This document shows positions 35,019 through 44,958 of a stretch of 64,000 bases of DNA, one piece after another; positions within the stretch are counted from its first letter, which is position 1; every line of letters starts with the position of its first letter. Under the pieces are notes generated by a model. It saw only the letters and a list, made by a program, of their open reading frames with translations, was not told the DNA's origin and made no database searches. The position numbers were made by a program, and so were the translations under genes. Source of the stretch: Xenophilus sp. AP218F (GTDB taxonomy: Bacteria > Pseudomonadota > Gammaproteobacteria > Burkholderiales > Chromobacteriaceae); contig NJIE01000011.1 in the NCBI GenBank assembly GCA_002213445.1, positions 46,383 through 110,382 on the forward strand, written 5' to 3'.

Positions 35019-35744
35019 ATGGCATCGGTAGACTTCCAGCATCTGCGCATTCTGGTGGTGGATGACCAGACTCTGGTCAGGACATTGCTCAACCAGGCCC
35101 TGCAAAGCATGGGCATGAAATCCGACAACATTTATCAGGCGCAGGACGGCACCGCGGCGATGCGCTTGCTGGACATCCGCATGGTGGACATCGTGCTCTG
35201 CGACGTGCAGATGCTGCCGATGAACGGGATGGATCTGCTCAAGGAGTTGCGTTGCGGGCATACGATGAATCCATCCAATCTGCCTTTTGTCTTCTTGTCC
35301 GGCCATGCCGACCGCACCAACGTGGTGCTAGCCAGCCAGCTGCATGCCGATGGTTTCGTGGTCAAGCCGCCCAAGCCCGCCGATGTCGAAAAAGCCATCA
35401 ATATCGCCATGCATCGCCAGCGGCCGGAAATCGATCCGTTCAGTTACTACAACGTCGCCACCGGAACAGAATACGACAAGAAAGTGTTTGGCCGCCTGTT
35501 CCAGGCTCCCCCCCAGGTAGAAGTCGAGGTAGGCGCGCCGGTGACGCTCGCCACCATCAAGCCGGGCACGACGCTGGCGCGCGACCTGCATAGCAAGAGC
35601 GGCCATTTGCTGCTGCCGCGCGGGGCCGCCATTTCCGCCAACCAGATCGCGGTGTTGAGGGATTTTGCCGATCGTTACGGCGTGGCCGTGCTTTTTGTGG
35701 AGGAAAGCGAAACGCAACCGGTTGCCAGCGATGCGAGGTCGTGA
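35019..35744 (+). CDS. Response regulator with small C-terminal domain
   Basis: A 241-residue protein. The receiver domain (10-130) has VVDDQ, the acceptor Asp in [25 protein letters not shown] and [10 protein letters not shown]. The C-terminal ~75 residues contain [20 protein letters not shown] and [20 protein letters not shown], a short segment also found before HD-GYP domains; here no HD-GYP follows. The output is unclear. It lies 10 nt after the REC-EAL gene and 4 nt before the hybrid kinase, with a GGAGGGG site before ATG 35019. Confidence 0.82.
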   Translation: MASVDFQHLRILVVDDQTLVRTLLNQALQSMGMKSDNIYQAQDGTAAMRLLDIRMVDIVLCDVQMLPMNGMDLLKELRCGHTMNPSNLPFVFLSGHADRTNVVLASQLHADGFVVKPPKPADVEKAINIAMHRQRPEIDPFSYYNVATGTEYDKKVFGRLFQAPPQVEVEVGAPVTLATIKPGTTLARDLHSKSGHLLLPRGAAISANQIAVLRDFADRYGVAVLFVEESETQPVASDARS

Positions 35745-35748
35745 GCGA

Positions 35749-38700
35749 ATGGACGCTGCCAAACCGTCGCCGCGCAATTACGCAACCGGCATCCGCCGGG
35801 CGATGCTGGGCATTGTCATCCTGCTTGGCTTGCTGCAGCTGGGCGCGGCCGCGCAGCTGCAATACCTGGCCTGGGAGCAGTTCCTGAGGGCGGAGCGGGT
35901 GGCCGAGCTCAACAGCCTGACCGGCTTGCTGTTTTCCGCTTCCGATCTGCAGCGCCATGAGGTGGCCAGCCTGCGGATGCTTTGGTCGCAGAAAGAGCCG
36001 GCCAGCCGCCGGCAGTTGAGCGAACTGGGCGCGGCGTTCGAGGCCAGCGACCGCCAGATGCAAAAGGTGATCGGCACTCTCAACCAAAACGAAGGCTGGG
36101 AGCGGGGTGCCGACCAGAAGCAACTGGAGCAGCGTTTTGAGCAATGGCGGCTGTTGCGGCGGCAGGCGTGGCAAACCTTGGCGAACGGCGGCGAGCGAGG
36201 GGGGCTGGACGGCGAGCTGAAGCTCTATCTGGCGGGGCAGAATCTGCAGGAAGAGATTCAGGATTTCCTGAATCAGGATATCGCCCGGCTGGCGATTGAC
36301 GGCGATGTCCAGGTAGGGCAGCTGGCGCTGGTGAAGCAGGACTTGTGGGCGCTGGGCGGCTTGTTGTACTCCAACGCGGTGTCTTTGGTTGTGCGTTCCC
36401 AAAGCGGCCAACGCCTGGACCGGCGTCTGGAAGTCGAGGAAGCCAACCGGCTGAGCGCGGCGATCGTGACGCTGGACAGGCTGGAAGGGCGGGTGCGCGA
36501 TTTGCGAAACCCGCAGTTGCAGCAGGCCTTCTCCCGGCTCTCCGCGTTGGGCGCCAAGCTGAAATTGCTGGTTACCTTGCAGTTGGAGCAGGTGGACGGC
36601 AAGCAAGGCTTCACCGATGTGACCGACTTCCGCGCCAATCTGTCGCAACTGACCGCCGCCTTGCAGGACACCTTCAATCTGACGACCCGCCAGGTTGACG
36701 AGCTGGCGCAGCATAATCGTCAGCACTATCTGCAGGTGCTGTTGCGGGACGCCGGTTTCGGCGTCTTGACGATCTTGCTGCTTGCCGTCTTGTTCTACCT
36801 GATGGTGCGCAAGGTGCTCTGGCCGCTGGATATGCTGCAGCGGATGCTGGACGCCTCGGGCGACTCCATGCTGGTGGTTGATCGCAACGGCGCCATCCGC
36901 AATGCCAACGAAGGCGCGGCGCGAATGTTCCGTTATCCGCGGGAGGGGCTGCTGAATCTGCCTGTCGCCAGCCTGTTCGCCAACGCCGACGGCCTGCTCA
37001 ATTTGCTGCGCGAGGGCGAATCCGGCGAGCGGCGCAGCCTGGCGGTGGAGGGGATATGCCGCGGCGGCGAGCGCTTTTACGCCGGGCTGACTCTGGGCAG
37101 CTTTCACGATCGAAACGACCCCAGCCTGAGCATCCTGATCGTGCGCGACGAGCACAAGCGGCGTCTGGCGGAAAGTTCGCTGGAGCGCAGCGTGGCTTTG
37201 TTGTCGGCGATCTCCGAGGTCGAGTCGTTGTTGTTGTCGCGCGCCGACCGCAGCCGGGTATTCCAGAATCTGCAAGATACTTTCCTGACGTTTACCCAGG
37301 CGCAGCAATGCGTGCTTGTTGCCTGGACGCCGCAATCGGAGGGCGACTGTCCCTTGCAACTGCATGCAGGCCGCTGGCTGGATATCTTTCCTTCCTGCGA
37401 GGAACTGACGCGCATGGAAAACCCGCTGACCGGCCTGTTCCGTCAGTTGAGCAATCAGCCGGGCTGGATTGCCTTGCCGGTGACGCTGGGGGGCGACGCC
37501 ACCGCCGGGGTTTGCCTGCTGCACCCCAATTTGTCGGCGCTGGGATTGGGCGTGCTGCCCTTGCTGGGCGCCTATGCCAACATCCTTGGTTTCTATGCGG
37601 AGGAAGATCGGCGCAAGCTGTTTGAAAGCCAGCTGCGCGAGGTGTTGCAAGAGGAGGAGGCGGTGTACTCCGCTTCGCCGGTGGGTTTGTTGCGGCTTAA
37701 CGAGCATTTCCAGATCACCCGCTCCAACCGGAGCGCGGAAGCGATTTTCCAGGTCGGCGACGGCTATGGTTTGTCGGGCATGCACCTCATGGAGTTGCTG
37801 GCGTCGGAGCACGGCTGGTATGAGCTCGCGGAGCAGATGCAGCGCATGCAGCAGGACAATGTGCAGATCCACTGCGAAGTGGAGTGCCTGACCGGCAACG
37901 GCAGTCCGATCTGGGTATTGTTCGAAGGCCAGCTTCTATTCCCCGATGCGGCGGAGAATGTGATCATTCTGGCCTGCCTCGACATCACCGAGCGCAAGCT
38001 GGCCGAGTTTGAACTGCGCATGGCGCGCGACCAGGCCAATGCCGCCAACCGCGCCAAGAGCGCTTTTCTCGCCACCATGAGCCATGAGATCCGCACGCCG
38101 ATGAACGGGGTGCTCGGCATGCTCGAATTATTGGCCATGACCACGCTGGACGGCGAGCAGCGCGATACGGTGGCGACGATTCAGGATTCGGCGCATACCT
38201 TGCTGCGCCTGATCGACGATATTCTGGACTTTTCCAAGATCGAAGCCGACCGGTTGGAAATCGTGCCGACGCCGACGGCAATGCGTCCCTTCATGGAGAG
38301 CTTGCGCACGCTTTACCTGGAGAACGCCAACCGCAAGGGCCTGGCGCTGGCGCTATCCATCGACGAGCAGTTGCAGCCCACCTATATTCTCGATCCCTTG
38401 CGCGTGCGGCAGATCTTGCAGAACTTCGTCAGCAACGCGATCAAGTTCACCTCCCGCGGCCAGGTGTCCGTTTCGGTCAAGGTGATCGAGACCATGGCCA
38501 ATTATCAGGTGTTGAGTTTCGAAGTGGCCGATACCGGCATCGGCATGTCCAAAGAGAGCCTGGACAAATTGTTCCAGCCGTTCACCCAGGCGGACTCGGA
38601 CACCACCCGCCGTTTTGGCGGCACGGGCCTGGGGCTGGCCATTTGCCGCCGGCTGGCGGGACTGATGGGGGGGCATGTCGAAATCGAGAGCGAGCTTGGC

Positions 38701-39639
38701 AAGGGCAGCTGCGCCCGCTTGTTGCTGGAGCTGGAGTGGTTGGCCGAAGAGGTGGCGCCGGTGCAGTTGCCGACGCAGCACGTAGCCAGCGAACTGGGTG
38801 ATACCTCGCGTCAGGACGACAGAAGCCAGGCGCCCGCGCAGGGTTTCCCCATCCTGTTTGCGGAAGACAATCCCACCAACCGCAAGTTGACGCTCAAACA
38901 GTTGGAAAAGCTGGGCTATCCGGCGGACTGGGCGGAGGATGGCGACCGCGCTTTCAGCAAATGGCTTTCCGGCCGCTATTCGATGATTCTCACCGACTGC
39001 CACATGCCCGGCATCGATGGCTATCAGCTGGCGCGGCTGGTGCGCGCTCACGAAGAAGAGCATCCCGAGCGGGGCCGCATTCCCATCGTGGCCTGCACGG
39101 CGAACGCGGCCAAGGAAGAGGTGGACAAGACCCGCGCCGCAGGCATGGATGACTTCCTTACCAAGCCCCTGTCGATCGCGGCGCTGTCCGCGGTGCTGAA
39201 CCGCTGGATAGAGTCCGGCCAGGCGGATGAAGCCGGCTTGTCGGCGGAGATGCCGCTAGTCGAGCCGGAAAGCCCGCCTGCGGCGACGGCCGACGCCAGT
39301 CAGCCGGTGGATCGCAGCGTGCTGGAGGTGTACAGCAACGGCGAACTGATGGTGGAGCTGGAAATTCTGCGCGAATTCCAGCAGGGCAACGCCGAGGACG
39401 TGGCAGAATTGCGCGCCGCGCTGGCGGCGGAAGATGCCGACAAGGTGGGCTTCTCCGCGCACCGGATCAAGGGCGCCAGCCGCATGGTGGGGGCCAATGC
39501 TCTGGGGCGCGCCGCCGAGGCGGTGGAAAAAGCCGGCAAGGCGCATGACTTGCAGCGCGTGCGGGAGGAAATGGCCGCTTTCGATCAGGAGCTGGGCCGC
39601 TTCGAAGCCTGGCTGGCGGCACAGCCTTTGGCAGCCTAG
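35749..39639 (+). CDS. Tripartite hybrid sensor histidine kinase (PAS-HisKA-HATPase-REC-HPt)
   Basis: A 1296-residue membrane kinase. Order: membrane helix (about 18-38), a long helical periplasmic region, second helix (about 335-358), PAS (about 362-480), a GAF-like middle region, a second PAS (about 635-750), HisKA with the phospho-His at 779 ([11 protein letters not shown]), HATPase_c with DTGIGM and [12 protein letters not shown] with Asp1083 (TDCHMPG), and an HPt domain with His1238 ([11 protein letters not shown]). This is the BvgS/EvgS-type phosphorelay layout. Its partners are surely among the two receiver proteins encoded just upstream. ATG 35749 has GAGGT before it. Confidence 0.88.
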   Translation: MDAAKPSPRNYATGIRRAMLGIVILLGLLQLGAAAQLQYLAWEQFLRAERVAELNSLTGLLFSASDLQRHEVASLRMLWSQKEPASRRQLSELGAAFEASDRQMQKVIGTLNQNEGWERGADQKQLEQRFEQWRLLRRQAWQTLANGGERGGLDGELKLYLAGQNLQEEIQDFLNQDIARLAIDGDVQVGQLALVKQDLWALGGLLYSNAVSLVVRSQSGQRLDRRLEVEEANRLSAAIVTLDRLEGRVRDLRNPQLQQAFSRLSALGAKLKLLVTLQLEQVDGKQGFTDVTDFRANLSQLTAALQDTFNLTTRQVDELAQHNRQHYLQVLLRDAGFGVLTILLLAVLFYLMVRKVLWPLDMLQRMLDASGDSMLVVDRNGAIRNANEGAARMFRYPREGLLNLPVASLFANADGLLNLLREGESGERRSLAVEGICRGGERFYAGLTLGSFHDRNDPSLSILIVRDEHKRRLAESSLERSVALLSAISEVESLLLSRADRSRVFQNLQDTFLTFTQAQQCVLVAWTPQSEGDCPLQLHAGRWLDIFPSCEELTRMENPLTGLFRQLSNQPGWIALPVTLGGDATAGVCLLHPNLSALGLGVLPLLGAYANILGFYAEEDRRKLFESQLREVLQEEEAVYSASPVGLLRLNEHFQITRSNRSAEAIFQVGDGYGLSGMHLMELLASEHGWYELAEQMQRMQQDNVQIHCEVECLTGNGSPIWVLFEGQLLFPDAAENVIILACLDITERKLAEFELRMARDQANAANRAKSAFLATMSHEIRTPMNGVLGMLELLAMTTLDGEQRDTVATIQDSAHTLLRLIDDILDFSKIEADRLEIVPTPTAMRPFMESLRTLYLENANRKGLALALSIDEQLQPTYILDPLRVRQILQNFVSNAIKFTSRGQVSVSVKVIETMANYQVLSFEVADTGIGMSKESLDKLFQPFTQADSDTTRRFGGTGLGLAICRRLAGLMGGHVEIESELGKGSCARLLLELEWLAEEVAPVQLPTQHVASELGDTSRQDDRSQAPAQGFPILFAEDNPTNRKLTLKQLEKLGYPADWAEDGDRAFSKWLSGRYSMILTDCHMPGIDGYQLARLVRAHEEEHPERGRIPIVACTANAAKEEVDKTRAAGMDDFLTKPLSIAALSAVLNRWIESGQADEAGLSAEMPLVEPESPPAATADASQPVDRSVLEVYSNGELMVELEILREFQQGNAEDVAELRAALAAEDADKVGFSAHRIKGASRMVGANALGRAAEAVEKAGKAHDLQRVREEMAAFDQELGRFEAWLAAQPLAA

Positions 39640-39766
39640 GCGGCGGGCTCGTGTTCTGCCGCTTTCGGCGCGGGCTTTTCGGCCATGGCGTCTGCCGTTA
39701 CACTCCCCCTTTCGCCGCGCTCGCGGCTAGCGCGCCAGCCGATATCCGCTGAACTTTAATTCTGAG

Positions 39767-39788
39767 GCGAGCGGGATGGCTCGCTTTT
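39767..39788 (+). terminator. Probable terminator of the signalling operon
   Basis: A 6-bp stem GCGAGC/GCTCGC (39767-39772 with 39779-39784) followed by TTTT, 127 nt after the kinase stop. Confidence 0.55.
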
Positions 39789-39840
39789 GCCTAGACGAGC
39801 GCGGGCCGGTTGTCCATCCAGGCTTCGTCGAGAATAAACC

Positions 39841-40056
39841 ATGAATTTCTTCCGTACTTTGCAACGCAATCGCAAACTGGCCGGCCTGGTGCTGGCGCTA
39901 TCCACGGCATTGTTCATGCTGGTGTCCGCCGTGTGGCAGGGAGGCGAGCCCGCGGGCGGCGCGTGGCGGGCGGCGCTGTGTCCCTTGCTGCTGCTGGTGG
40001 CGATGTTTGGCCAGTTGAGCGCCTTGCTGGCCTTGCTGCAAAAACCACGCGAATAA
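39841..40056 (+). CDS. Small two-helix membrane protein, unknown
   Basis: A 71-residue protein with basic ends and two hydrophobic helices (about 13-32 and 45-65), N-terminus MNFFRTLQRNRK. GC-rich third positions support coding. No family is recognised and the ribosome site is weak. It lies alone between a terminator and a promoter. Confidence 0.5.
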   Translation: MNFFRTLQRNRKLAGLVLALSTALFMLVSAVWQGGEPAGGAWRAALCPLLLLVAMFGQLSALLALLQKPRE

Positions 40057-40107
40057 AAGGGCATTTAAAAACAGCATCTTAATTGCGGCGCGGGCAGGGC
40101 CGCGGGC

Positions 40108-40136
40108 TTGACGCTGCCCCTTGCCCGGCGCATAAT
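40108..40136 (+). promoter_or_regulatory. Strong promoter upstream of the 139-residue protein gene
   Basis: TTGACG (40108-40113), 17-bp spacer, CATAAT (40131-40136). The start would be near 40143, before a terminator-like hairpin at 40158-40185. Confidence 0.6.
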
Positions 40137-40157
40137 CGCGCCGAATCTGAATCATGC

Positions 40158-40185
40158 AAAGGCTCCCTTCGGGCGAGCCTTTCTT
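40158..40185 (+). terminator. Terminator-like hairpin, possibly an attenuator in a leader
   Basis: AAAGGCTC (40158-40165) pairs with GAGCCTTT (40175-40182), followed by CTTTATT. It ends the small membrane-protein gene, but it also lies inside the leader predicted from the promoter at 40108-40136. Confidence 0.6.
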
Positions 40186-40211
40186 TATTGCAACACCGGA
40201 GAGTACGCAAC

Positions 40212-40631
40212 ATGGAGCATCAGGTATTCCTGCGTCAGCTGGAAACCCATGCGTTGTCAGCCGCCGATTTCAATCACCGCGCGCATCTGTACGCCGCCTG
40301 GGGATACCGGCGCGAGTACCCGGCGCCGGAGGCGGCGGCGCGCTGCGCGCACGCCCTGTCGCGCTTTGCCATGGTCCACGGGGCCGTCGGCAAGTACAAC
40401 CACACGCTGACCATGGCGCTGCTCGCCATCGCCTATACCCGTATCGAATCCTGTCCGTCGCTGGCCGACGACTGGGACGCTTTTCTGTCGCATTGCCGAG
40501 ACCTGGAGCACGACGCCCGCGCGGTGCTCGGCGAATACTATTCCTCAGCCCGCTTGTCCGACGATATGGCGCGCAAGGCCTTTGTCAAACCCGACAAGAA
40601 GCCGCTGCCGGTCTCCTGCCTGCTGAATTAA
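40212..40631 (+). CDS. Conserved hypothetical protein, helical
   Basis: A 139-residue soluble protein. The N-terminal FNHRAHLYAAWGYRREYP and the following RFAMVHGAVGKYNHTLTMALLAIAYTRI recall a family of small hypothetical proteins with conserved His residues (FxHxxHLxxAW), which I cannot name. Function unknown. GGAGAG lies before ATG 40212. It is 21 nt upstream of trhP, so the two are probably co-transcribed. Confidence 0.65.
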   Translation: MEHQVFLRQLETHALSAADFNHRAHLYAAWGYRREYPAPEAAARCAHALSRFAMVHGAVGKYNHTLTMALLAIAYTRIESCPSLADDWDAFLSHCRDLEHDARAVLGEYYSSARLSDDMARKAFVKPDKKPLPVSCLLN

Positions 40632-40652
40632 TCCCTTACCGTTTTGAAGCCC

Positions 40653-41999
40653 ATGAAATCTCCCGAACTTCTGCTGCCCGCCGGCACGCTGGACAAGATG
40701 CGCGCCGCCTATGATTTCGGCGCGGACGCTGTTTATGCCGGTCAGCCGCGTTACAGCCTGCGCGCCCGCAACAACGACTTCAAGCTGGAAGAGCTCAAGC
40801 AGGGCATCGACGAAGCGCATGCCCGCGGCAAGCTGTTTTTCGTGGCCAGCAACCTGCTGCCGCACAACAGCAAGATCAAGACCTATATGGCCGACATGGA
40901 GCCGGTGATCGCCATGAAGCCGGACGCGCTGATCATGGCCGATCCCGGCCTGATCATGATGGTGCGCGAGAAGTGGCCCGAGGTGCCGATCCACCTGTCG
41001 GTGCAGGCCAATACCGTCAACTACATGGGCGTCAAGTTCTGGCAGAAGCTCGGCGTGTCGCGCATCATCCTGTCGCGCGAGCTGAGTCTCGACGAAATCG
41101 CCGAAATCCGCCAGGAATGCCCGGATATCGAACTGGAAGTGTTCGTGCACGGCGCGCTGTGCATCGCCTATTCCGGACGCTGCCTGCTGTCCGGTTATTT
41201 CAATCATCGCGATCCCAACCAGGGCACCTGTACCAACGCCTGCCGCTGGGACTACAAGGTGCACGATACGCAGGGCGACGACGCCGGCGACGTGCAGACC
41301 ATCAAGTTCGACTTCAACCAGGCGCTGGAAGAGGCCAATCAGAGCTTCTCGGCCTGCGGCGGCCAGCAACGCCACCCGCTGGCGGACAAGACGTATCTGA
41401 TCGAAGAGGGCAGCCGTCCGGGCGAACTGATGCCCATCATCGAGGACGAACACGGCACCTACATCATGAACTCCAAGGACCTGCGCGCCGTCGAGCAGGT
41501 GGAGAAGCTGGCGAAGATAGGTGTCGATTCGCTGAAGATCGAAGGCCGCACCAAGAGCCTGTACTACGTGGCGCGCACCGCCCAGGTTTACCGGCAAGCC
41601 ATCGACGACGCCGTCGCCGGCCGCCCGTTCAATCTGGGTCTCTTGGCCGAGCTGGATGGCCTGGCCAACCGCGGCTACACGCCGGGCTTCCTGGAACGCC
41701 ATCAAACCCAGGAATACCAGAACTACCTCACCGGCCACTCCAAGGCCAAGCAGAGCCAGTACGTCGGCGACGTGCTGGAAGTGGATGCCGAGGGTTGGGC
41801 GCTGATCGAGGTGAAAAATCGCTTTGGCGTCGGCGACAAGCTGGAGGTGATCCACCCGTCCGGCAACCGCATCATCGAGCTGGCGCAGATGACCCGCAAT
41901 GGCGAAGCGGTGCAGCTGGCGGCCGGCAACGGCATGCAGGTGCGCATTCCCGGCCTGCAGGGCATGGACAACAAGGCCTTGCTCGCCCGTTTGTTGTGA
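40653..41999 (+). CDS. trhP: tRNA hydroxylation protein TrhP (U32 peptidase family, YegQ-like)
   Basis: A 448-residue U32-family protein. The U32 signature and cysteine set are in EVFVHGALCIAYSGRCLLSG followed by GTCTNACRWDY. The N-terminal PELLLPAGTLDKMRAAYDFGADAVYAG is typical of YegQ/TrhP, which helps make 5-hydroxyuridine in tRNA from prephenate. The C-terminal ~85 residues form the small beta-barrel of U32 proteins. ATG 40653 is preferred over an in-frame TTG 9 nt earlier. Protease activity is not expected. Confidence 0.83.
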   Translation: MKSPELLLPAGTLDKMRAAYDFGADAVYAGQPRYSLRARNNDFKLEELKQGIDEAHARGKLFFVASNLLPHNSKIKTYMADMEPVIAMKPDALIMADPGLIMMVREKWPEVPIHLSVQANTVNYMGVKFWQKLGVSRIILSRELSLDEIAEIRQECPDIELEVFVHGALCIAYSGRCLLSGYFNHRDPNQGTCTNACRWDYKVHDTQGDDAGDVQTIKFDFNQALEEANQSFSACGGQQRHPLADKTYLIEEGSRPGELMPIIEDEHGTYIMNSKDLRAVEQVEKLAKIGVDSLKIEGRTKSLYYVARTAQVYRQAIDDAVAGRPFNLGLLAELDGLANRGYTPGFLERHQTQEYQNYLTGHSKAKQSQYVGDVLEVDAEGWALIEVKNRFGVGDKLEVIHPSGNRIIELAQMTRNGEAVQLAAGNGMQVRIPGLQGMDNKALLARLL

Positions 42000-42018
42000 G
42001 AAAACCGGCGCAATCGGA

Positions 42019-42048
42019 AAAAAATGGCTGCTTCGGCGGCCATTTTTC
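42019..42048 (+). terminator. Rho-independent terminator of trhP
   Basis: An 8-bp A+T/G+C stem (42021-42028 with 42039-42046) extended by three pairs to a TTCG loop, then TTTC. Confidence 0.85.
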
Positions 42049-42766
42049 ATTGCCGTGATGGAATTGTTGCAGGATTTCCACGACGTGAACGGCGCGTTTT
42101 CGCACCATGGCGGCGCAGCGCGTTCCCGGTTTTGAGGCGGGGCGCGTTTTTGCAACTGGCAATGTCAACGTCCTGAAAGATTGGCCGTTGTTGCTTGCAA
42201 GGGGAAGCGCGTGCGCCTGGTTTGCGGCGAGGTGTTGATAATTGTAAACATGCCAGCTTTTGGTGCGACGCAGCATGTTGATTTTATTGCAGCGCAAGAA
42301 CGATATCGCTTGCGGGCGAACTGGAATGTGATTAAAAAGTAGTGACGCAGAAAATAAGGATGTGGATTTTATTAAACATTCGAGCTGCGAATGGAGGAGG
42401 CAAAAGCGCATGCTCCGCTTGCCGGCGGCATTTCAGGCGCGGGGATGTCCGCGTTTCTTGTCTTGACGAATTCTCCTGCTTATTCCGTGATGGGTGTTCC
42501 GTTATCGATATTCGGTTCCGCCGGCGCGTGTACGTCTGGTAACGCGCGGAACCGTGGCTTGCCATTCGGCGCGGTGTATGTTGATAGCGTAGATTCCGAT
42601 TTTCTGGCATGGCCAGTCCGGGGTTGACCCAGAGTCTTCCCGGCTGACCGCAGCGGCGACGCGCGGCATCGGCGTCGGCGGCGATCGATACAGTTCCGAG
42701 GTGCCCTGCCGCGGGAAGTGCGGCGGCGGGGAATTTGTGGTTGTGCGCTCAATTGGGAAGCCTGTC
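42049..42766. other. Long intergenic region before potF
   Basis: About 718 bases with no gene that I can support. The middle (42170-42370) is clearly richer in A+T than its neighbours. A 78-codon frame at 42391-42627 lacks GC-biased third positions and matches nothing, so I leave it out. The region should hold the potF promoter and leader. Confidence 0.55.
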
Positions 42767-43867
42767 ATGAAGAAGAAACTGGTTCGCAAGGCGTTGTGTT
42801 CCTTGCTGTTGCTGCTGCCGGCCGCGGGGGCGCTGGCGGAGGAAAAAGTCCTCAACGTCTACAACTGGTCGGACTACATCGCCAAGTCCACGATTCCGGA
42901 ATTCGAGAAGCAAACCGGGGTCAGGGTGAAATACGATGTGTACGACAGCGACGACACCCTGCAGGCCAAGATGCTGACCGGCCGCGCCGGTTACGACATC
43001 GTGGTGCCCACCTCCAACTTCATGGCCAAGCAGATCGAGGCCGGCATTTACCAGAAGCTGGACAAATCCAAGCTGCCCAATCTGGTCAACCTGGACAAGG
43101 GGCTGATGGCCAAGATCGTCGATGCCGACCCGGGCAACGCCCACGGCGTGCCCTGGGCCTACGGCACCGACGGCCTGGGTTACAACCTGGCCAAGGTCAA
43201 GGCGGCGCTGGGCGCGGGCGCGCCGCTGGATAACTGGGATATTCTGTTCGATCCCAAATACGTGTCCAAGTTGAAGGATTGCGGCGTATCGGTGCTGGAC
43301 CAGGCCAACGACGTGTTCGCGGTTACCCTGCACCACCTGGGCAAAGATCCCAACAGCAAGAACCCGGCCGACTATCAGGCCGCGTTCGAGGCCTTGAAGA
43401 AGATCCGTCCCTACATCACCCAGTTCAATTCTTCCGGTTACATCAATGATCTGGCCAACGGCGACATCTGTCTGGCGCTGGGCTGGTCCGGCGACATCAA
43501 TATCGCCAAGCACCGCGCCGCGGAAGCCAAGCGCAGCTACCAGATTTCCTACGTGATTCCCAAGTCCGGCGCGCCGATCTGGTTCGACGTGATGGTGATC
43601 CCCAAGGACGCGCCGCATCCCGAGGCCGCGCTCAAATGGATCAATTTCATCCAGACGCCGCAGGTCAACGCCGCGATCACCGACGAGGTGTTCTACCCGA
43701 CCGCCAACGCCGCGGCCCGCAAGTTCGTCAAACCCGAAATCGCCAACGATCCCACCATTTACCCGCCCGAGTCGGTGATGAAGACGCTGTTCCTGCTCAA
43801 GCCGTTGCCGCCGGAAATCATGCGGCTGCAAAACCGGCTCTGGACGCAGCTGAAGACCGGCCGCTGA
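42767..43867 (+). CDS. potF: Putrescine/polyamine-binding periplasmic protein (PotF type)
   Basis: A 366-residue periplasmic receptor: signal peptide 1-24 (ending ALA), then VLNVYNWSDYIA, GVRVKYDVYDSDDTLQAK, the WAYGTDGLGYN stretch and INDLANGDICLALGWSGD, closely following E. coli PotF over its whole length. It binds a polyamine and delivers it to the PotH/PotI permease encoded next. The ribosome site is weak (GGGAAG). A strong hairpin follows the gene, as is common after highly expressed binding-protein genes. Confidence 0.88.
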   Translation: MKKKLVRKALCSLLLLLPAAGALAEEKVLNVYNWSDYIAKSTIPEFEKQTGVRVKYDVYDSDDTLQAKMLTGRAGYDIVVPTSNFMAKQIEAGIYQKLDKSKLPNLVNLDKGLMAKIVDADPGNAHGVPWAYGTDGLGYNLAKVKAALGAGAPLDNWDILFDPKYVSKLKDCGVSVLDQANDVFAVTLHHLGKDPNSKNPADYQAAFEALKKIRPYITQFNSSGYINDLANGDICLALGWSGDINIAKHRAAEAKRSYQISYVIPKSGAPIWFDVMVIPKDAPHPEAALKWINFIQTPQVNAAITDEVFYPTANAAARKFVKPEIANDPTIYPPESVMKTLFLLKPLPPEIMRLQNRLWTQLKTGR

Positions 43868-43875
43868 GCGCGCCG

Positions 43876-43903
43876 GCCGCCTGACGGCAAGCCGTCGGGC
43901 GGC
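43876..43903 (+). other. GC-rich intercistronic hairpin after potF
   Basis: GCCGCCTGACGGC (43876-43888) pairs with 43891-43903 over 13 bp with one T-G wobble. There is no T-run, so it is more likely an mRNA-stabilising or attenuating structure than a terminator. Confidence 0.65.
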
Positions 43904-44049
43904 GTTCCACGCGATAACGATTTCTCCCGCCGCCTGTAGCGCCAGGGCAGGGGCCCGCTTGCGCATGCGGCGAGGAGAAACGGAGGAGTCGCGCGGCCGG
44001 CACGGCGCGCGGATGGAGAAGCCATGTTAGCGAGTCGGGTGAATCGATC

Positions 44050-44958
44050 ATGAAACGTCTGGACTGGAAGCGTTGCCTGCCGTCGGGGAGGAGCGCCGCG
44101 ATCGGCGTGCCTTTCCTGTTCTTGTTCGTCTTTTTCCTGTTGCCTTTCCTGCTGGTGGTGGGCATCAGCTTTTCGCAGCAGCAGCTGGGCATTCCGCCGT
44201 ATACCCCGCTGACCCGGCTGGAAAACGATGTGTTCACCGTGGCGCTCAATCTCAGCCACTACAAGTTCATGCTGAGCGATGATTTGTACTTCGCCACCTA
44301 CATCAGCTCGGTGCAGATGGCTTTCGTCTCCACGGTGCTGTGCCTGCTGATCGGCTATCCGATGGCGTACTACATCGCCCGCGCCGAGGAGAGCGCCCGC
44401 AATACCTTGATGATGCTGGTGATGCTGCCGTTCTGGACGTCCTACCTGATCCGTGTCTACGCCTGGATAGGCATCCTGAAGAACGATGGTTTTCTCAACC
44501 AGTTCTTGTTGTGGCTGGGGGTGATCCGCAGCCCGCTGCACCTTTACCACACCAATTGGGGCGTCTACATCGGCATGGTGTTTTCCTATCTGCCCTTCAT
44601 GATCATGCCCCTGTACGCCCATCTGGTGAAGATGGACCTGCGCTTGCTGGAGGCGGCCTACGATCTGGGCGCGCGCCCGTGGAAGGCCTTCCTGCAAGTG
44701 ACGTTGCCGCTGTCCAAGAACGGCATCATCGCCGGCAGCCTGCTGGTGTTCATTCCGGCGGTGGGCGAGTACGTGATTCCGGAGCTGTTGGGCGGCTCGG
44801 ACACGCTGATGATAGGCCGGGTGATGTGGGACGAGTTCTTCAACAATATGGACTGGCCGATGGCGGCGACCGTCACCTGCTGCATGGTGCTGCTGCTGCT
44901 GGTGCCGATGGCGCTGTTCCAGCACTACCAGGTCAAGACCATGGAGGAAGCGAAATGA
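44050..44958 (+). CDS. potH: Polyamine ABC transporter permease (PotH type)
   Basis: A 302-residue inner-membrane protein with six hydrophobic segments. The permease EAA loop is seen as EAAYDLGARPWKAFLQVTLPLSKNG, the site that contacts the ATPase. The segments RVYAWIGILKNDGFLN and PELLGGSDTLMIGRV follow PotH. The stop overlaps the potI start (ATGA). The gap of 182 nt after potF contains only a hairpin. Confidence 0.9.
   Translation: MKRLDWKRCLPSGRSAAIGVPFLFLFVFFLLPFLLVVGISFSQQQLGIPPYTPLTRLENDVFTVALNLSHYKFMLSDDLYFATYISSVQMAFVSTVLCLLIGYPMAYYIARAEESARNTLMMLVMLPFWTSYLIRVYAWIGILKNDGFLNQFLLWLGVIRSPLHLYHTNWGVYIGMVFSYLPFMIMPLYAHLVKMDLRLLEAAYDLGARPWKAFLQVTLPLSKNGIIAGSLLVFIPAVGEYVIPELLGGSDTLMIGRVMWDEFFNNMDWPMAATVTCCMVLLLLVPMALFQHYQVKTMEEAK

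Noticed and set aside
35557..37872. 771-codon minus-strand frame opposite the hybrid kinase gene
   Set aside because: It is a GC-rich antisense shadow, rich in Gln/Arg/His, with no domain; the plus-strand kinase explains the region fully.
42391..42627. 78-codon open frame with a purine-rich start in the region before potF
   Set aside because: Third codon positions are not GC-biased as in true genes of this window, no family is recognisable, and the frame crosses the likely leader of potF.
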